From Trebonia kvetii (GTDB lineage: Bacteria; Actinomycetota; Actinomycetes; Streptosporangiales; Streptosporangiaceae): DNA of 64,000 bases. A program made the position numbers and the translations under genes. The stretch is from contig NZ_RPFW01000001.1 in the NCBI RefSeq assembly GCF_007827045.1, positions 968,519 to 1,032,518 on the forward strand, given 5' to 3'. Shown here piece after piece: positions 41,001-49,968 of the stretch; the stretch's first letter is position 1; each line of letters opens with the position of its first letter. The notes under the pieces are model-generated. The model saw nothing but the letters and a program-made list of their open reading frames with translations, had not been told where the DNA came from and searched no databases.

Positions 41001-41837
41001 GTGAACGGAAACGAGCTAGCGGGGCGGGTCGCGATCGTCACCGGCGGGGCCGGCGGCCTCGGCCGCGGTATCGTCGAGCGGTTCGCGGCCGAAGGCGCGC
41101 GGGTGGTCATCGCCGACCTGAACGTCGCCGCCGGCAAGGAACTGGCGGAATCACTCGGCCCGGCGGCGCTCTTCCGGGCGGTCGACGTGGCCGACCCCGA
41201 GGATGTCCGTGGCCTGGTCGAGTTCACCCTGAACTCGTTCGGGGGATTGCAGGTGATGGTGAACAACGCCGGCGTGTCCGGCACGATGCACCGCAGCTTC
41301 CTCGACGACGACCTCGCCGACTTCAGCCAGGTGATGGGAGTGAACGTGCTCGGCGTGCTGGCCGGGACCACGCACGCGGCCCGGTACATGGCCACCGCCG
41401 GCGGCGGGTCGATCATCAACGTCAGCTCCATCGGCGGGCTGACCGCGGGCCGGTCGGTGATCACCTACCGGGCCTCCAAGGCGGCCGTGATCCACGCAAG
41501 CAAGTCGGCCGCGATCGCCCTCGCCGAGTACGACATCAGGGTCAACTGCATCGCGCCTGGCAACATCACGACCCCGCTGCTCGCGAGCTCGGTGGCGGGA
41601 CAGGCCGACGCGGACGCGACAGTGGCGGCGACCAGGCAGAAAATGGCCGCCATGCGGCCGCTGCAACGCGTCGGCACCGCCGCCGATGTCGCCGAGGCGG
41701 CGCTGTACCTGGCGACCGACCGGTCGGCCTATGTGACCGGCATCGTGATGCCGGTCGACGGCGGCTCGGCGGCGGGCAGCACGGTCAACTTCGACCGCCT
41801 GGCACAGCTGGGCGCCTTCCAGGCGCCGCCCGGATGA
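41001..41837 (+). CDS. Short-chain dehydrogenase/reductase (SDR)
   Basis: 278 residues, GTG start. Cofactor motif TGGAGGLGRG at about residues 14-23, acidic residue IADLN for NAD preference, NNAGVSG, and the catalytic Ser-Tyr-Lys in NVSSIGG and YRASKAA. The C-terminus GIVMPVDGGSAAG is the usual classical SDR end. It follows the P450 in the same operon (with a hairpin between them, so expression may be partly independent) and overlaps the TetR start (ATGA). It is probably an alcohol-to-ketone oxidation step. Confidence 0.9.
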   Translation: MNGNELAGRVAIVTGGAGGLGRGIVERFAAEGARVVIADLNVAAGKELAESLGPAALFRAVDVADPEDVRGLVEFTLNSFGGLQVMVNNAGVSGTMHRSFLDDDLADFSQVMGVNVLGVLAGTTHAARYMATAGGGSIINVSSIGGLTAGRSVITYRASKAAVIHASKSAAIALAEYDIRVNCIAPGNITTPLLASSVAGQADADATVAATRQKMAAMRPLQRVGTAADVAEAALYLATDRSAYVTGIVMPVDGGSAAGSTVNFDRLAQLGAFQAPPG

Positions 41838-42574
41838 CGGCGGACCGCACCCGGGCCGCCGGCCCTGGGTCGGCAGGCCCTGGGTCGGCAAGCACTGGGT
41901 CGGCAGGCACTGGCAAGGCCTCGACGCGCGAGCTGATCCTCGACACCGCCGAGCGGCTGTTCGCGGAGCAGGGGATCTTCGCGACGTCCAACCGGCGCAT
42001 CGCCGAGGCGGCCGGCCAGGGCAACACCTCGGTGGCTGGCTATCACTTCGGCAGCAAGGCCGACCTCGTCCGGGCGATCACGCGCCGCTTCACGGCCGAG
42101 GCGGAACGTTCCCGGACGCAGATGCTGGCCGGCCTGGACGACTCGGCCACACTGGAGGAACTCCTCGGCTGCCTGGTGCGGCCGTGGACGGACCGGTTCG
42201 AGGCGCTTGGCCCGGACTCGTACTTCGCGCGGGTGTGCGCCCAGGCCATGAACAACCCCACCCTGCGCCCGATCGTGGTGGAAGAGGGCAGCCATTCTGC
42301 CTCGCTTGAGCAGACCTGGGAGGCGCTCGACAAGTACTTTCCCGGCGGGGCGGACCTGAGCACCGAGCTTCGCCGGGGCATGATGCAGCACCTGATCGTC
42401 TTCGTCTGCGCCGAACGCGAGGGCGCGCTCGCGGAAGGGCGTCCCACCAGCAGGCGGACCTGGGCCGATGAAGCCAACGGGCTCATCGACGCCCTGCAGG
42501 GGATCATCACCGCAGCGATGACCGATCTCTCCCCGTCGCCCGCCAGGCGCAGGCCCTACGGCCGGGTCAGCTGA
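41834..42574 (+). CDS. TetR-family regulator, last gene of the plus-strand operon
   Basis: 246 residues. The N-terminal 30 residues are a Gly/Ser/Ala linker encoded by three copies of a 15-base unit (CCCTGGGTCGGCAGG, about 41868-41920), not part of the fold. The HTH is STRELILDTAERLFAEQGIF, ATSNRRIAEAAGQGNTSVAG, YHFGSKADLVRAITRRF. It is closely similar to the TetR at 31535 in the HTH and the first helix after it. The start overlaps the SDR stop. It is likely a repressor of the divergent promoters near 39.3 kb. Confidence 0.88.
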   Translation: MTADRTRAAGPGSAGPGSASTGSAGTGKASTRELILDTAERLFAEQGIFATSNRRIAEAAGQGNTSVAGYHFGSKADLVRAITRRFTAEAERSRTQMLAGLDDSATLEELLGCLVRPWTDRFEALGPDSYFARVCAQAMNNPTLRPIVVEEGSHSASLEQTWEALDKYFPGGADLSTELRRGMMQHLIVFVCAEREGALAEGRPTSRRTWADEANGLIDALQGIITAAMTDLSPSPARRRPYGRVS

Positions 42575-42578
42575 CCGC

Positions 42579-42740
42579 TTATTCGGTGACGATGGCCTGC
42601 AGCACGTGAGCTTTGCCGCCGGTGACTGGGCAAGATCGCAGCCGCTACGCCGGCCAGCCTGGCCAGGGCGATGATGATGATCAGGGTCGTATACGGGAGT
42701 GGGAGTCTAAACACGGTCAGGCCCGAGCTGGCGGTGGATG
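42579..42740 (-). pseudogene. C-terminal remnant of an FtsX/MacB-like ABC permease
   Basis: On the minus strand LTVFRLPLPYTTLIIIIALA and GVAAAILP read in one frame and AHVLQAIVTE plus TAA in the next. Together this is the standard end of FtsX-domain permeases (last membrane helix, GVLAA-x-LPARRAA-x-LDVLQAI-x-TE), broken by a frameshift. Only about 50 residues of some 400-800 remain. The gap to 42821 has no gene. Confidence 0.65.
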
Positions 42741-42821
42741 TGGTGGCCCAGCGCGCTCGCACAAAAGCCCGACCCAGCAGTAAACGAGCTCGGCCGGGAG
42801 CGCGCCGATGCCCTCGTGACG

Positions 42822-45209
42822 CTAGTGTCCTGGCCGCGGAGGACGGGTCGGCCGGTTCACCGGGGGTCGCCAGGCAGGATTCATGGGTTCGCCTGGCGCC
42901 CACGGCGGCGCGGCATCCCACTCGGCGGCGGGGCGGCGCAGCGGTGGGGGACCGGGGACGGCGCGCCTGCGGTTTCCGCGCAAGCGCAGCAGCAGTAGCA
43001 CCGCGCCGACAGTGGCGAGCAAAAGCCCCAGCGCGGCCGTGACGGCGGGGAGACCGGACAGCAACCTGGCGGACTTCGTGACGGACGCGAGCGTACCGCT
43101 TGCCGATTGCCGCGTTCCATGGCTCTGGGCGGGGCCGGCGGCGGAGGCGCGTGCGCTCGCAGCGGTCAGGGTTACGTCGTGGCCGCCGCCGGCCGCATAG
43201 TTGATCAGGTACTTGTGGCCGTTGACTGAGATGGCACCCGACTGCCGCAGCCCGGAGAACGTGCCGGCGATGGCCCTAGCCCGCGAGTCATGAATCAGCG
43301 TGACCCTGGCTGGATAGGCGCGGCACGACGCCAGGGAAAGGGCGAGCTTGCCGCTCAGCCGCACGGCGCCGTTCGCCGTGATGACCGGGCTGCCGCCGTG
43401 GTGCGCGGCCGCGTCCAGGGCAACGGTCAGCTTCGCGCCCCGGACCTCGGTGAGCGAACCCACGCGCACCGTGGCGCTCGGGCCGAGCACGAGGGTTCCC
43501 CGCTGCAGTTTCAAGGTCCCGGACGGCGTCGTGACACGGCCTGTCACGGTGAACGTACCGGTCCCGGCGTTGATCACGCCGCCGCCGGCGGTGCCGGTGA
43601 TCGACCCGCCGTAGCTTGCGGCGCCGGACGTAGTGACGGTCAGCGTCCCGCTGCCGAGCCGGACGGTGCTGCCCTTGGCCCCGGCGAGCCGCCTGAGGGA
43701 CTGGCCGCCAGCGCGGGCAAGGTCGAGCACCGCCCCTGCCGAGGCCAGTCTCACGCCGCTGCTGCTGGCGAGCGAGGCGCCCGGGCCGAGCGCTAGCGTT
43801 CCCTTGCTGACCGTCGTCGCGCCCCTGTACGCGATGGCGCTGCCGAGCGTGGTGGCGGCAGCACCCGCCTGGGTCAGCGACCCGCTGCCTGAGATGCCGC
43901 TCAGCTGGATCGGCGTCGCGGTGTTCCGGATAACCAGTGCTCCGTCATCGGCGATCCGGTCCTGCACGGTCCCGGTCAGCAGGCTGCTGTCCCCGCCAGG
44001 AGAACCGGTGCCGAGCAGGAGCTCGGCACCTTGCCCGATGCTGGTGGTGCCGTGGTAGTTCATCGGCGTCGCGAAGGTGACGTCGTTGCCGACCGTCGGG
44101 CTGATGGTGATCTTCGCATGCGCGGGCGTGCTGAGGGACTGGTGGTACTTCCCTCCGGAGATCGGGGTGTCCAGGGTGACGGGACGGTCGTAGTCGAAGG
44201 CCAGCGACCCGTCCTTGTGGATATTGATGTAGGAGTCCTGCGGTGTCGCGGGCAGGAAGAACTGGCCTGTCGTCCCATTGCCCCACTGCACGTTCGCGCC
44301 CTCGATGTTGATCCCGCGGAAGTTGACCGCGTGCGCCAACGCGGCAGTGTCGAGGGCCGGGTCTGCGTAGTGGTCCACCCCGGTCATCACGATCAGGCCG
44401 GCCTGCCAGGTGTGGAAGTTGATGTCGCTGCCGTAAACGTCCTGATAGAAGTTCTGCGGGAGGACGAGCGTATAGTCACGGGCGCTGATGATCGCCGATC
44501 CGTCGTTCCGCACCCTGGCTACGTCAGGCATCGACAGCCGGAACGCCGCGCTCCCGAAGTTCATCCCCGTGCCGTTGCTGATCGTGCCGGTGAACGGCAG
44601 CTCATCCGCTAGGTCCGGGGAGCCCCAGGTGAACCTCGGCTGGGAAAGAGTTCCCGAGCCGCTGATCGTCCCCAGGTTGAACTCCCGGTCAGTGATGTCG
44701 AGGTTGAGCGTGCCGTTCACCTCGATGTTGTTCTGGTTCAGGGTCAGGCCCGACACCTGGGTGTACGGGTAGTTGCCGATGATGCCCGATGAGCCGCCGT
44801 TTCCGTACTGGAGCGTCGCGCCGACGTCGACGATGACGGCAGGCTGGTCCGGATCGGTGACAATCGGATACGGCCAGTTGCCGCCGCTGGTCGTCACGAC
44901 CTGGTGCCGCAGTGCCGCAGGCAACGTGAAGTCGCTGTCTTTCGTCATGATCAGGGTCCCGCGCCCGGCCACCGTCAAGGTCCCGTGGCCGGACAGTACC
45001 CCGCTGTAGGTGGTAGTGCCGTCCGGCAGATTGACGACCGACGGCCCGGACAGGGTGACGTCTGCTCCGGCGAGTACCTGCTTGGTGATATCAGCCACGC
45101 TGCTCGCTCTCGTTGCCGCGGCTGCGGGCAGCCAGGCGGGCGATTGCAGCACCGCGGCAATGACGAGGGCAGCACCAGCGCCGGAAAGCATCTGTACGGG
45201 GCGGAGCAC
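42822..45209 (-). CDS. Large cell-surface beta-solenoid protein with C-terminal membrane anchor
   Basis: 795 residues from a GTG at 45209 with GGAAGGA 6 bases upstream. Signal sequence GAGAALVIAAVLQSP. The middle has repeated short strands with autotransporter/PATR-like motifs (TYSGVLSGHGTLTVAGRGTL, YRGATTVSKGTLALGPGASL, LTEVRGAKLTVALDAAAHHG), implying a beta-helix. A single helix near the end (ALGLLLATVGAVLLLLRLR) is followed by a Pro/Arg-rich cytoplasmic tail (PTRPPRPGH). There is no LPXTG motif. The ligand is unknown; the build suggests an adhesin or surface-layer-type protein. The family usually occurs in proteobacterial autotransporters, so its presence as an actinomycete surface protein is noteworthy. 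Confidence 0.75.
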   Translation of the reverse strand: MLRPVQMLSGAGAALVIAAVLQSPAWLPAAAATRASSVADITKQVLAGADVTLSGPSVVNLPDGTTTYSGVLSGHGTLTVAGRGTLIMTKDSDFTLPAALRHQVVTTSGGNWPYPIVTDPDQPAVIVDVGATLQYGNGGSSGIIGNYPYTQVSGLTLNQNNIEVNGTLNLDITDREFNLGTISGSGTLSQPRFTWGSPDLADELPFTGTISNGTGMNFGSAAFRLSMPDVARVRNDGSAIISARDYTLVLPQNFYQDVYGSDINFHTWQAGLIVMTGVDHYADPALDTAALAHAVNFRGINIEGANVQWGNGTTGQFFLPATPQDSYINIHKDGSLAFDYDRPVTLDTPISGGKYHQSLSTPAHAKITISPTVGNDVTFATPMNYHGTTSIGQGAELLLGTGSPGGDSSLLTGTVQDRIADDGALVIRNTATPIQLSGISGSGSLTQAGAAATTLGSAIAYRGATTVSKGTLALGPGASLASSSGVRLASAGAVLDLARAGGQSLRRLAGAKGSTVRLGSGTLTVTTSGAASYGGSITGTAGGGVINAGTGTFTVTGRVTTPSGTLKLQRGTLVLGPSATVRVGSLTEVRGAKLTVALDAAAHHGGSPVITANGAVRLSGKLALSLASCRAYPARVTLIHDSRARAIAGTFSGLRQSGAISVNGHKYLINYAAGGGHDVTLTAASARASAAGPAQSHGTRQSASGTLASVTKSARLLSGLPAVTAALGLLLATVGAVLLLLRLRGNRRRAVPGPPPLRRPAAEWDAAPPWAPGEPMNPAWRPPVNRPTRPPRPGH

Positions 45210-45443
45210 GCCGAATCCTTCCACGATGAGCGAAACGCGAGAACGCAGCGGATGTCCCGCGGTTCGGCGCCAAGCACGCAGAGCCTGGCACCGCCACCCA
45301 CCCCGCCCCGGTGCGGAGCGGAACACGCGCACCGATCTTAGCGTGAACGGAGCTGATTGTGAGCGTTAACATCACCCGCGAACTGCTCAGCTGACCGCGT
45401 GCGCGTGGTTGAGCTCTAACCCGGGGGCGGGTTACCGTGGGTC

Positions 45444-45569
45444 ATGCCTGATGGCTGGCCGTCGGCATCGTATGACCGGTGGGCGCAGACGTGCGACACG
45501 CTGCACGCTCACGCCCAGGTGCTGGGCAAGCTGGCGGCCGGGCTCGCGCCGCCCGAACCGGCGTCCTGA
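45444..45569 (+). pseudogene. N-terminal fragment of a DUF5996-type protein
   Basis: From ATG 45444 the frame reads MPDGWPSASYDRWAQTCDTL, HAHAQVLGKLAAGLAPPE, then TGA. This corresponds to the start of DUF5996 proteins (WPALPY-x-x-W-x-x-T-x-x-TLH-x-x-x-Q-x-VGK-x-x-x-ALAPP). The remaining about 260 residues are absent and the next frame is an unrelated permease end. Dead fragment. Confidence 0.6.
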
Positions 45570-45709
45570 TGACCATCAACCTGGCCTGGCCTCGAGGCTC
45601 GGTGTACGGTACCGACCACTGGTACTTCCAGTGGGGCGCCTTCGTGTTCACCGCAGCGATCGTCATCATCGAGCTGGCCTACTACGCTAGCGTGCTGGGT
45701 AGATCGTGA
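45569..45709 (+). pseudogene. C-terminal fragment of an amino-acid permease (APC-type)
   Basis: Reads MTINLAWPRGSVYGTDHWYF, QWGAFVFTAAIVIIELAYYA, SVLGRS and stops. The NLAWPR-x-x-VYG, WY-x-x-W, F-x-FTA pattern is the tail of APC amino-acid permeases (last helix and C-terminus). The first 400 or so residues are missing. It shares the ATGA of the DUF5996 fragment, so a recombination joined the two. Confidence 0.55.
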
Positions 45710-45714
45710 CATCG

Positions 45715-45890
45715 GCGCGGCTGGCCTGACCGGCGCCCAGGCCAGCCGCGCACAGATCCGCGATCGCTTCCACCTGTGCAAGGTATTCCGGAAGTTCGGC
45801 GTCGCCTCCCGCGGCAACTCGCCCATGCACAGCCCGACCTCAGCGCCGCGCTGGCCGGATTCGGCGTGCTGGCCGGCCTGGCCGCCCGGC
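45715..45890 (+). pseudogene. Possible LuxR-type HTH remnant
   Basis: Two overlapping frames read RFHLCKVFRKFGVASRGN and then RQLAHAQPDLSAALAGF. Together they resemble the end of LuxR-family regulators (YHLRKVFRKLG-x-x-SR-x-QL). The shift between frames and the lack of upstream homology indicate decay. Identification is tentative. Confidence 0.35.
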
Positions 45891-45919
45891 ATGGATCTGT
45901 CACACCAGAGGTGCCCTTC

Positions 45920-47488
45920 TCAGGGACGAGCGGCCTCGCCGAGGATGGCGCAGATGCTGTCGCGAATCTCAGGGGTGTCCAGCCCACGGATGGTGAGGGT
46001 GGTGCGCCGGCGCGCGATGTCGTCGACAGTTAGCGCCCATTCCTGGTCCCTGGCGTAGGCGACCTGAGCCCAGATGTCCGGCCCGCCGGGGTGGATGCGC
46101 TGCCCGAGAGCCGGGTCGTCGCGGATCAGGCGGGTGACGTCGAAGGCGATTGAGCCGTAGTGGGAGGCCAGGTGGCGTGCCACGTCCGGCTCGATCGGCG
46201 TCCCCTGCTCCTGGCCGTGCTCAAGGCGGTGGGCGACCGCCTCGGGGCTGGCGATGCCCGGCAGCGGGACAATCCGCGGTATCGCAGTGAGGCTGTCGCC
46301 GAGCGGGTGGCCGGGGAGCGCGGCGAGCGCGTCAAGTACGACCTTCCCGATGTGCCGGTACGTGGTCCACTTGCCGCCGGCGACTGAAAGCATGCCGTGG
46401 CGGCCCTGGCTAATGACCGTCTCGCGCTTGGCCTCGGCGACCCCGCCGGGACCGGCTCCGGGCAGCACGCGCAGGCCGGCGAACATGTACGTAATGTCCT
46501 CACGCCGGAGCTGGTAGCCGGACAAGGCGTGGCCGGCTTCGTCCAGGATCTGCGCTATGTCCGCCTCTGTGGGGCGGACATCGGCGGGATCGCCATCGTA
46601 GAGGTCATCGGTGGTGCCAAGGAGCAGATGCCCTTCCCACGGGATGGCGAAGGACACCCGGTACTTGTCGACGGGGATGGTAAGGGCCGCGCGCCATGGG
46701 TCAGCCTGTCGTAGGACCAGGTGCGCGCCCTTTGACAGGCGGACGCTTGGCGATGCACCAGGGTCTTCCATCTTGCGCAACTGGTCGACCCAGGGGCCAG
46801 TCGCATTGAGCACCAGCCGGGCACTGATGCCGAATTCGGTACCGTCTGCACGGTCGCGCAGTTCCGCGCCGGTGACCCGGCCGCGGGTGGTGCGCAGGCC
46901 GACGACTTCGGCGTAGTTCAGCACATCGGCGCCGGCCCGTACCGCTGCCTGCACGGACATGATGGCAACGCGGCTGTCGTTCATCTGGTGATCCTGGTAG
47001 ACCGCCGCGGCCCGCAGCCCGTCCGTGACCAGCGCGGGAACCCTCTCGGCGGCCTGCCGCGGCGTGATGAGCTGACCGGCACCGTCGCCGAAGGCCGACA
47101 GTGCGGAGTAGAGGAACACGCCCGCGCCAAGCTTGGCGGCACCGTGCGGGCCGCCCCGGTAGATGGGGACGACGAAGCTGAGCGGCTTGACCAGGTGCGG
47201 CGCGACCATGCCGGCCAGCGCGCGGCGCTCGCGGTGGTTTTCCGCGACCAGCCGGAAATTCCCGGTCTGCAAGTAGCGCAGGCCGCCGTGGACAAGCTTG
47301 GTCGACGCGCTGGACGTGGCTCCGGCGAAGTCGCCGGCTTCCACCATCGCGACGCGGAACCCTGACTGTGCCGCCCTCCAGGTGACGGCGGTGCCGAGGA
47401 TGCCGCCGCCGATGACGAGCAGGTCGTAGGCAGTCCCTGACAGGTCAGCGAGGGCCTGGCCCCGTGCTCCTGCTGTGGTGATCGTCAT
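45920..47488 (-). CDS. glpD: Glycerol-3-phosphate dehydrogenase (FAD)
   Basis: 522 residues. FAD-binding GGGILGTAVTWRAAQSGFRV near residue 26, SSASTKLVHGGLRYLQTGNF (the classic GlpD signature), TTDDLYDGDPADVRPTEADI and SVAGGKWTTYRHIGKVVLDA in the C-terminal half. Length and motifs fit respiratory GlpD at the membrane. The enzyme oxidises glycerol-3-phosphate to DHAP. It lies 14 bases downstream of glpK in the same operon and probably shares its operator-controlled promoter. No glpF facilitator gene is in the window. Confidence 0.95.
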   Translation of the reverse strand: MTITTAGARGQALADLSGTAYDLLVIGGGILGTAVTWRAAQSGFRVAMVEAGDFAGATSSASTKLVHGGLRYLQTGNFRLVAENHRERRALAGMVAPHLVKPLSFVVPIYRGGPHGAAKLGAGVFLYSALSAFGDGAGQLITPRQAAERVPALVTDGLRAAAVYQDHQMNDSRVAIMSVQAAVRAGADVLNYAEVVGLRTTRGRVTGAELRDRADGTEFGISARLVLNATGPWVDQLRKMEDPGASPSVRLSKGAHLVLRQADPWRAALTIPVDKYRVSFAIPWEGHLLLGTTDDLYDGDPADVRPTEADIAQILDEAGHALSGYQLRREDITYMFAGLRVLPGAGPGGVAEAKRETVISQGRHGMLSVAGGKWTTYRHIGKVVLDALAALPGHPLGDSLTAIPRIVPLPGIASPEAVAHRLEHGQEQGTPIEPDVARHLASHYGSIAFDVTRLIRDDPALGQRIHPGGPDIWAQVAYARDQEWALTVDDIARRRTTLTIRGLDTPEIRDSICAILGEAARP

Positions 47489-47502
47489 GCCGGCCCTTCC
47501 GC

Positions 47503-48990
47503 CTAGCTCTCGGTCCAGTAGAGGGTGCGCTGCACGGCCCGTTGCCAGTTCCTGTACTCGCGCGCGCGGGTTCCTTCATCCATGGCCGGGTGCCATTCGG
47601 CGGCCTTGTGCCAGTTGGCGCGCAGGCTGTCGGTGTCTGGCCAGTAGCCCGTGGCGAGGCCGGCGGCGTAAGCCGCGCCCAGGCTAGTGGTCTCGGCGAC
47701 CATGGGCCTGACGACCGGCACCGCGAGGGTGTCGGCCAGTGTCTGCATCAGCAGGTTGTCGACGGTCATCCCGCCATCGGCCTGCAGCGTGGTCAGCGCC
47801 AGTCCGGAGTCGGCGTTCATCGCCTCCACGACCTCACGCGTCTGGAAGGCGGTGGCCTCAAGCACGGCCCGCGCGAGGTGGCCCTTGGTCACGAAGGCCG
47901 TCAGGCCGGCGATGACCCCCCGCGCGTCGCTGCGCCAGTGCGGCGCGAACAGCCCGGAGAAGGCCGGCACGAAATAGCAGCCGCCGTTGTCGGGGACCGT
48001 CATGGCCAGCGTCTCGACCTCGGCCGCGGTGGAGATCAGGCCAAGGTTGTCGCGCAGCCACTGGACCAGCGAGCCGGTCACCGCGATGGCTCCCTCCAGC
48101 GCGTAGACCGCCGGGGCCTGCCCTATCTTGTAGCCGACCGTCGTCAGCAGGCCGTGCTTGGAGCGGACCGGATCGTGGCCCGTGTTCATCAGCAGGAAGC
48201 TGCCGGAACCGTACGTGCCCTTAGCCTCGCCAGGCGCGAAGCACACGTGGCCGAACAGCGCGGCCTGCTGATCGCCAAGGGCCGCGGCGACGGGAATGCC
48301 GTCGCTGGTCCTCCCGTACACCTCGGCCGACGAGCGGATTTCCGGCAGCATCGCGGACGGCACGTCGAGCGCCGCAAGCAACTCGTCATCCCACTGGAGG
48401 GTGCGCAGGTTCATCAGCATGGTGCGGCTGGCATTGGTGACGTCGGTGACGTGACGGCCGGTGAGGTTCCAGACCAGCCAGCTGTCCATGGTGCCGAACA
48501 GGATCTCCCCGCGCTCCGCCCTGGCTCTCAGCTCACTGTCCTGGTCAAGGAGCCAGCGGATCTTCGGGCCGGAGAAGTACGTGGCCGGCGGGAGCCCCGT
48601 CCGCTCCGTGAAGAGCTCGGCTTCGCCGGCCAGGCCCGGAAGCAGCGAGTCGGTTCTTGTGTCCTGCCAGACGATCGCCGGCGCCACCGGACGCCCGGTG
48701 CGGCGATCCCACAGCACGGTGGTCTCCCGCTGGTTGGTGATGCCGAGCGCCACTATCCGCCCGGTCTCCAGCTGCGCCATGCTGATCGCTTCGGCCAGTA
48801 CAAACCGCACTGCCTGCCAGATCTCCTCGGCGTCATGCTCGACCCAGCCTGGCTTCGGGTAGATCTGGCGGTGCTCGCGCTGGGCAACGGAGATGATGTT
48901 GCCGTTCTGGTCGAACACGATGCACCGAGTGGACGTGGTGCCCTGGTCGATTGCCGCGATGTAGGCCTGTCTTGGCAAAGTTCCTCGCAT
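47503..48990 (-). CDS. glpK: Glycerol kinase
   Basis: 495 residues. N-terminal [20 protein letters not shown] (ATPase/FGGY signature), [37 protein letters not shown], and C-terminal [20 protein letters not shown] and [19 protein letters not shown] are all present. It is full length. Two starts are possible: ATG 48990, only 4 bases from the palindromic operator, or TTG 48978, which has AGGA just upstream and leaves room for a leader. It phosphorylates glycerol for the downstream glpD. Control by the IclR/GylR-like protein at 49100 is expected. Confidence 0.95.
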   Translation of the reverse strand: MRGTLPRQAYIAAIDQGTTSTRCIVFDQNGNIISVAQREHRQIYPKPGWVEHDAEEIWQAVRFVLAEAISMAQLETGRIVALGITNQRETTVLWDRRTGRPVAPAIVWQDTRTDSLLPGLAGEAELFTERTGLPPATYFSGPKIRWLLDQDSELRARAERGEILFGTMDSWLVWNLTGRHVTDVTNASRTMLMNLRTLQWDDELLAALDVPSAMLPEIRSSAEVYGRTSDGIPVAAALGDQQAALFGHVCFAPGEAKGTYGSGSFLLMNTGHDPVRSKHGLLTTVGYKIGQAPAVYALEGAIAVTGSLVQWLRDNLGLISTAAEVETLAMTVPDNGGCYFVPAFSGLFAPHWRSDARGVIAGLTAFVTKGHLARAVLEATAFQTREVVEAMNADSGLALTTLQADGGMTVDNLLMQTLADTLAVPVVRPMVAETTSLGAAYAAGLATGYWPDTDSLRANWHKAAEWHPAMDEGTRAREYRNWQRAVQRTLYWTES

Positions 48991-48994
48991 TGGT

Positions 48995-49023
48995 GAGATC
49001 GTTCGGCATTGCCGAACGATCTC
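48995..49023. promoter_or_regulatory. GylR-type operator of the glp operon
   Basis: A 29-bp perfect palindrome with arms GAGATCGTTCGGCA (48995-49008) and TGCCGAACGATCTC (49010-49023) and one central base. The core TTCGGCATTGCCGAA recurs with one change as TTCGGGATTGCCGAA at 49866-49880 in front of the regulator gene. It lies immediately upstream of glpK, where a bound regulator would block transcription. Confidence 0.75.
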
Positions 49024-49099
49024 AAGATTACGGTGATGCGGCTCGATGTCAAGGCATCAGCCTGCGCGGGACGCCGGAAGCCGCGGCCCTGAGGCGGGA

Positions 49100-49846
49100 T
49101 CAGCGGGACAGGTCGCGGGTGATGGCGCGGGCCGCGTCGCGGACGTAGGAGACCAGTTCCATCCGCACCTCGTCGCCCTGCATGAGGCGCTCGATCGCGC
49201 CGCGGATGCCGATCGCGCCGACGGCAAGGCCCCGCTGGTCCCTGATCGGCGCCGCAATCGCCGCCTCACCTTCCTCCAGCTCCTCGATCTCGGCGGCCCA
49301 GCCGCGGGCCCGCACCCGCTCCAGCTCCAGCTCAAGCGCTGCCGCGCTGACGATCGTCTTCTTGGTCAGCGCCAGCAGCGGCATGCAGGCCTCAGCGTAG
49401 GGATCGAAGGCCAGCAGCACCTTGCCGATGGCCGTCGCGTGGGTGGCAAGCAGCATGCCGACCTGCAGTACCTGCATGCTGTCGTCGGGCCGGAAGACAT
49501 GATGGATCACCAGGACCTGGTCCTCGTGCAGCATGCCGATCCACACGCTCTCGCCGCTGCGCCCGGCAAGCGCGTCGGCCCAGTTCAGGGCATGCGAGCG
49601 GAGCTCATTGACGTCCAGGTAGCTGCTGCCGAGATGAAGGAGGGCAGGACCAAGCCGGTACCTGCCCGTGGACTCATCCTGCTCCACGAACCCGACACCG
49701 ACCAGCGTGCGCACTATCCCGTGCAGTGTGCCCTTAGGCAGGTTCATCCCGCGGGCCAGCTCCGCCAGGCTCAGCGCCCTCCCGCCGGAGGCCAGCAGCC
49801 TGAGGATCGCCGCGGCACGCTCGACCGACTGGATCGTTTCCGCCAC
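49100..49846 (-). CDS. gylR: IclR-family glycerol operon regulator (GylR-like)
   Basis: 248 residues, GTG start. The winged HTH (QSVERAAAILRLLASGGRAL, LAELARGMNLPKGTLHGIVR) precedes the IclR effector domain (ESVWIGMLHEDQVLVIHHVF, GMLLATHATAIGKVLLAFDP). Its place upstream of glpK-glpD on the same strand is that of Streptomyces GylR, a glycerol-3-phosphate-responsive repressor. Matching palindromes near both its own start and glpK support a single regulatory circuit with autoregulation. Identification as gylR rests on context plus family. Confidence 0.88.
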   Translation of the reverse strand: MAETIQSVERAAAILRLLASGGRALSLAELARGMNLPKGTLHGIVRTLVGVGFVEQDESTGRYRLGPALLHLGSSYLDVNELRSHALNWADALAGRSGESVWIGMLHEDQVLVIHHVFRPDDSMQVLQVGMLLATHATAIGKVLLAFDPYAEACMPLLALTKKTIVSAAALELELERVRARGWAAEIEELEEGEAAIAAPIRDQRGLAVGAIGIRGAIERLMQGDEVRMELVSYVRDAARAITRDLSR

Positions 49847-49865
49847 GACATCAGATTACCCTGCA

Positions 49866-49880
49866 TTCGGGATTGCCGAA
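49866..49880. promoter_or_regulatory. Second GylR-type site, upstream of the regulator gene
   Basis: TTCGGGATTGCCGAA, one base different from the core of the glpK operator, starting 20 bases upstream of the GTG start of the IclR-family gene. It is imperfectly palindromic, which could give weaker autoregulatory binding. Confidence 0.65.
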
Positions 49881-49968
49881 CGCCATCAGGGCATCGCGAT
49901 GGAGCGCCCTGGCGGTGACCGGCCCCGCGGCAGGCTAGTGACGGCGGTGGGGCGCGCCGGACAACCCC

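Noticed and set aside
41863..41925. 15-base tandem repeats at the start of the TetR gene, considered as iterons
   Set aside because: They are in frame and encode a Gly/Ser/Ala linker; nothing nearby suggests a replicon.
42671..43042. Plus-strand frame between the TetR and the surface-protein genes
   Set aside because: The minus strand carries the FtsX tail and the end of the surface protein; the plus frame is Arg/Pro-rich and featureless.
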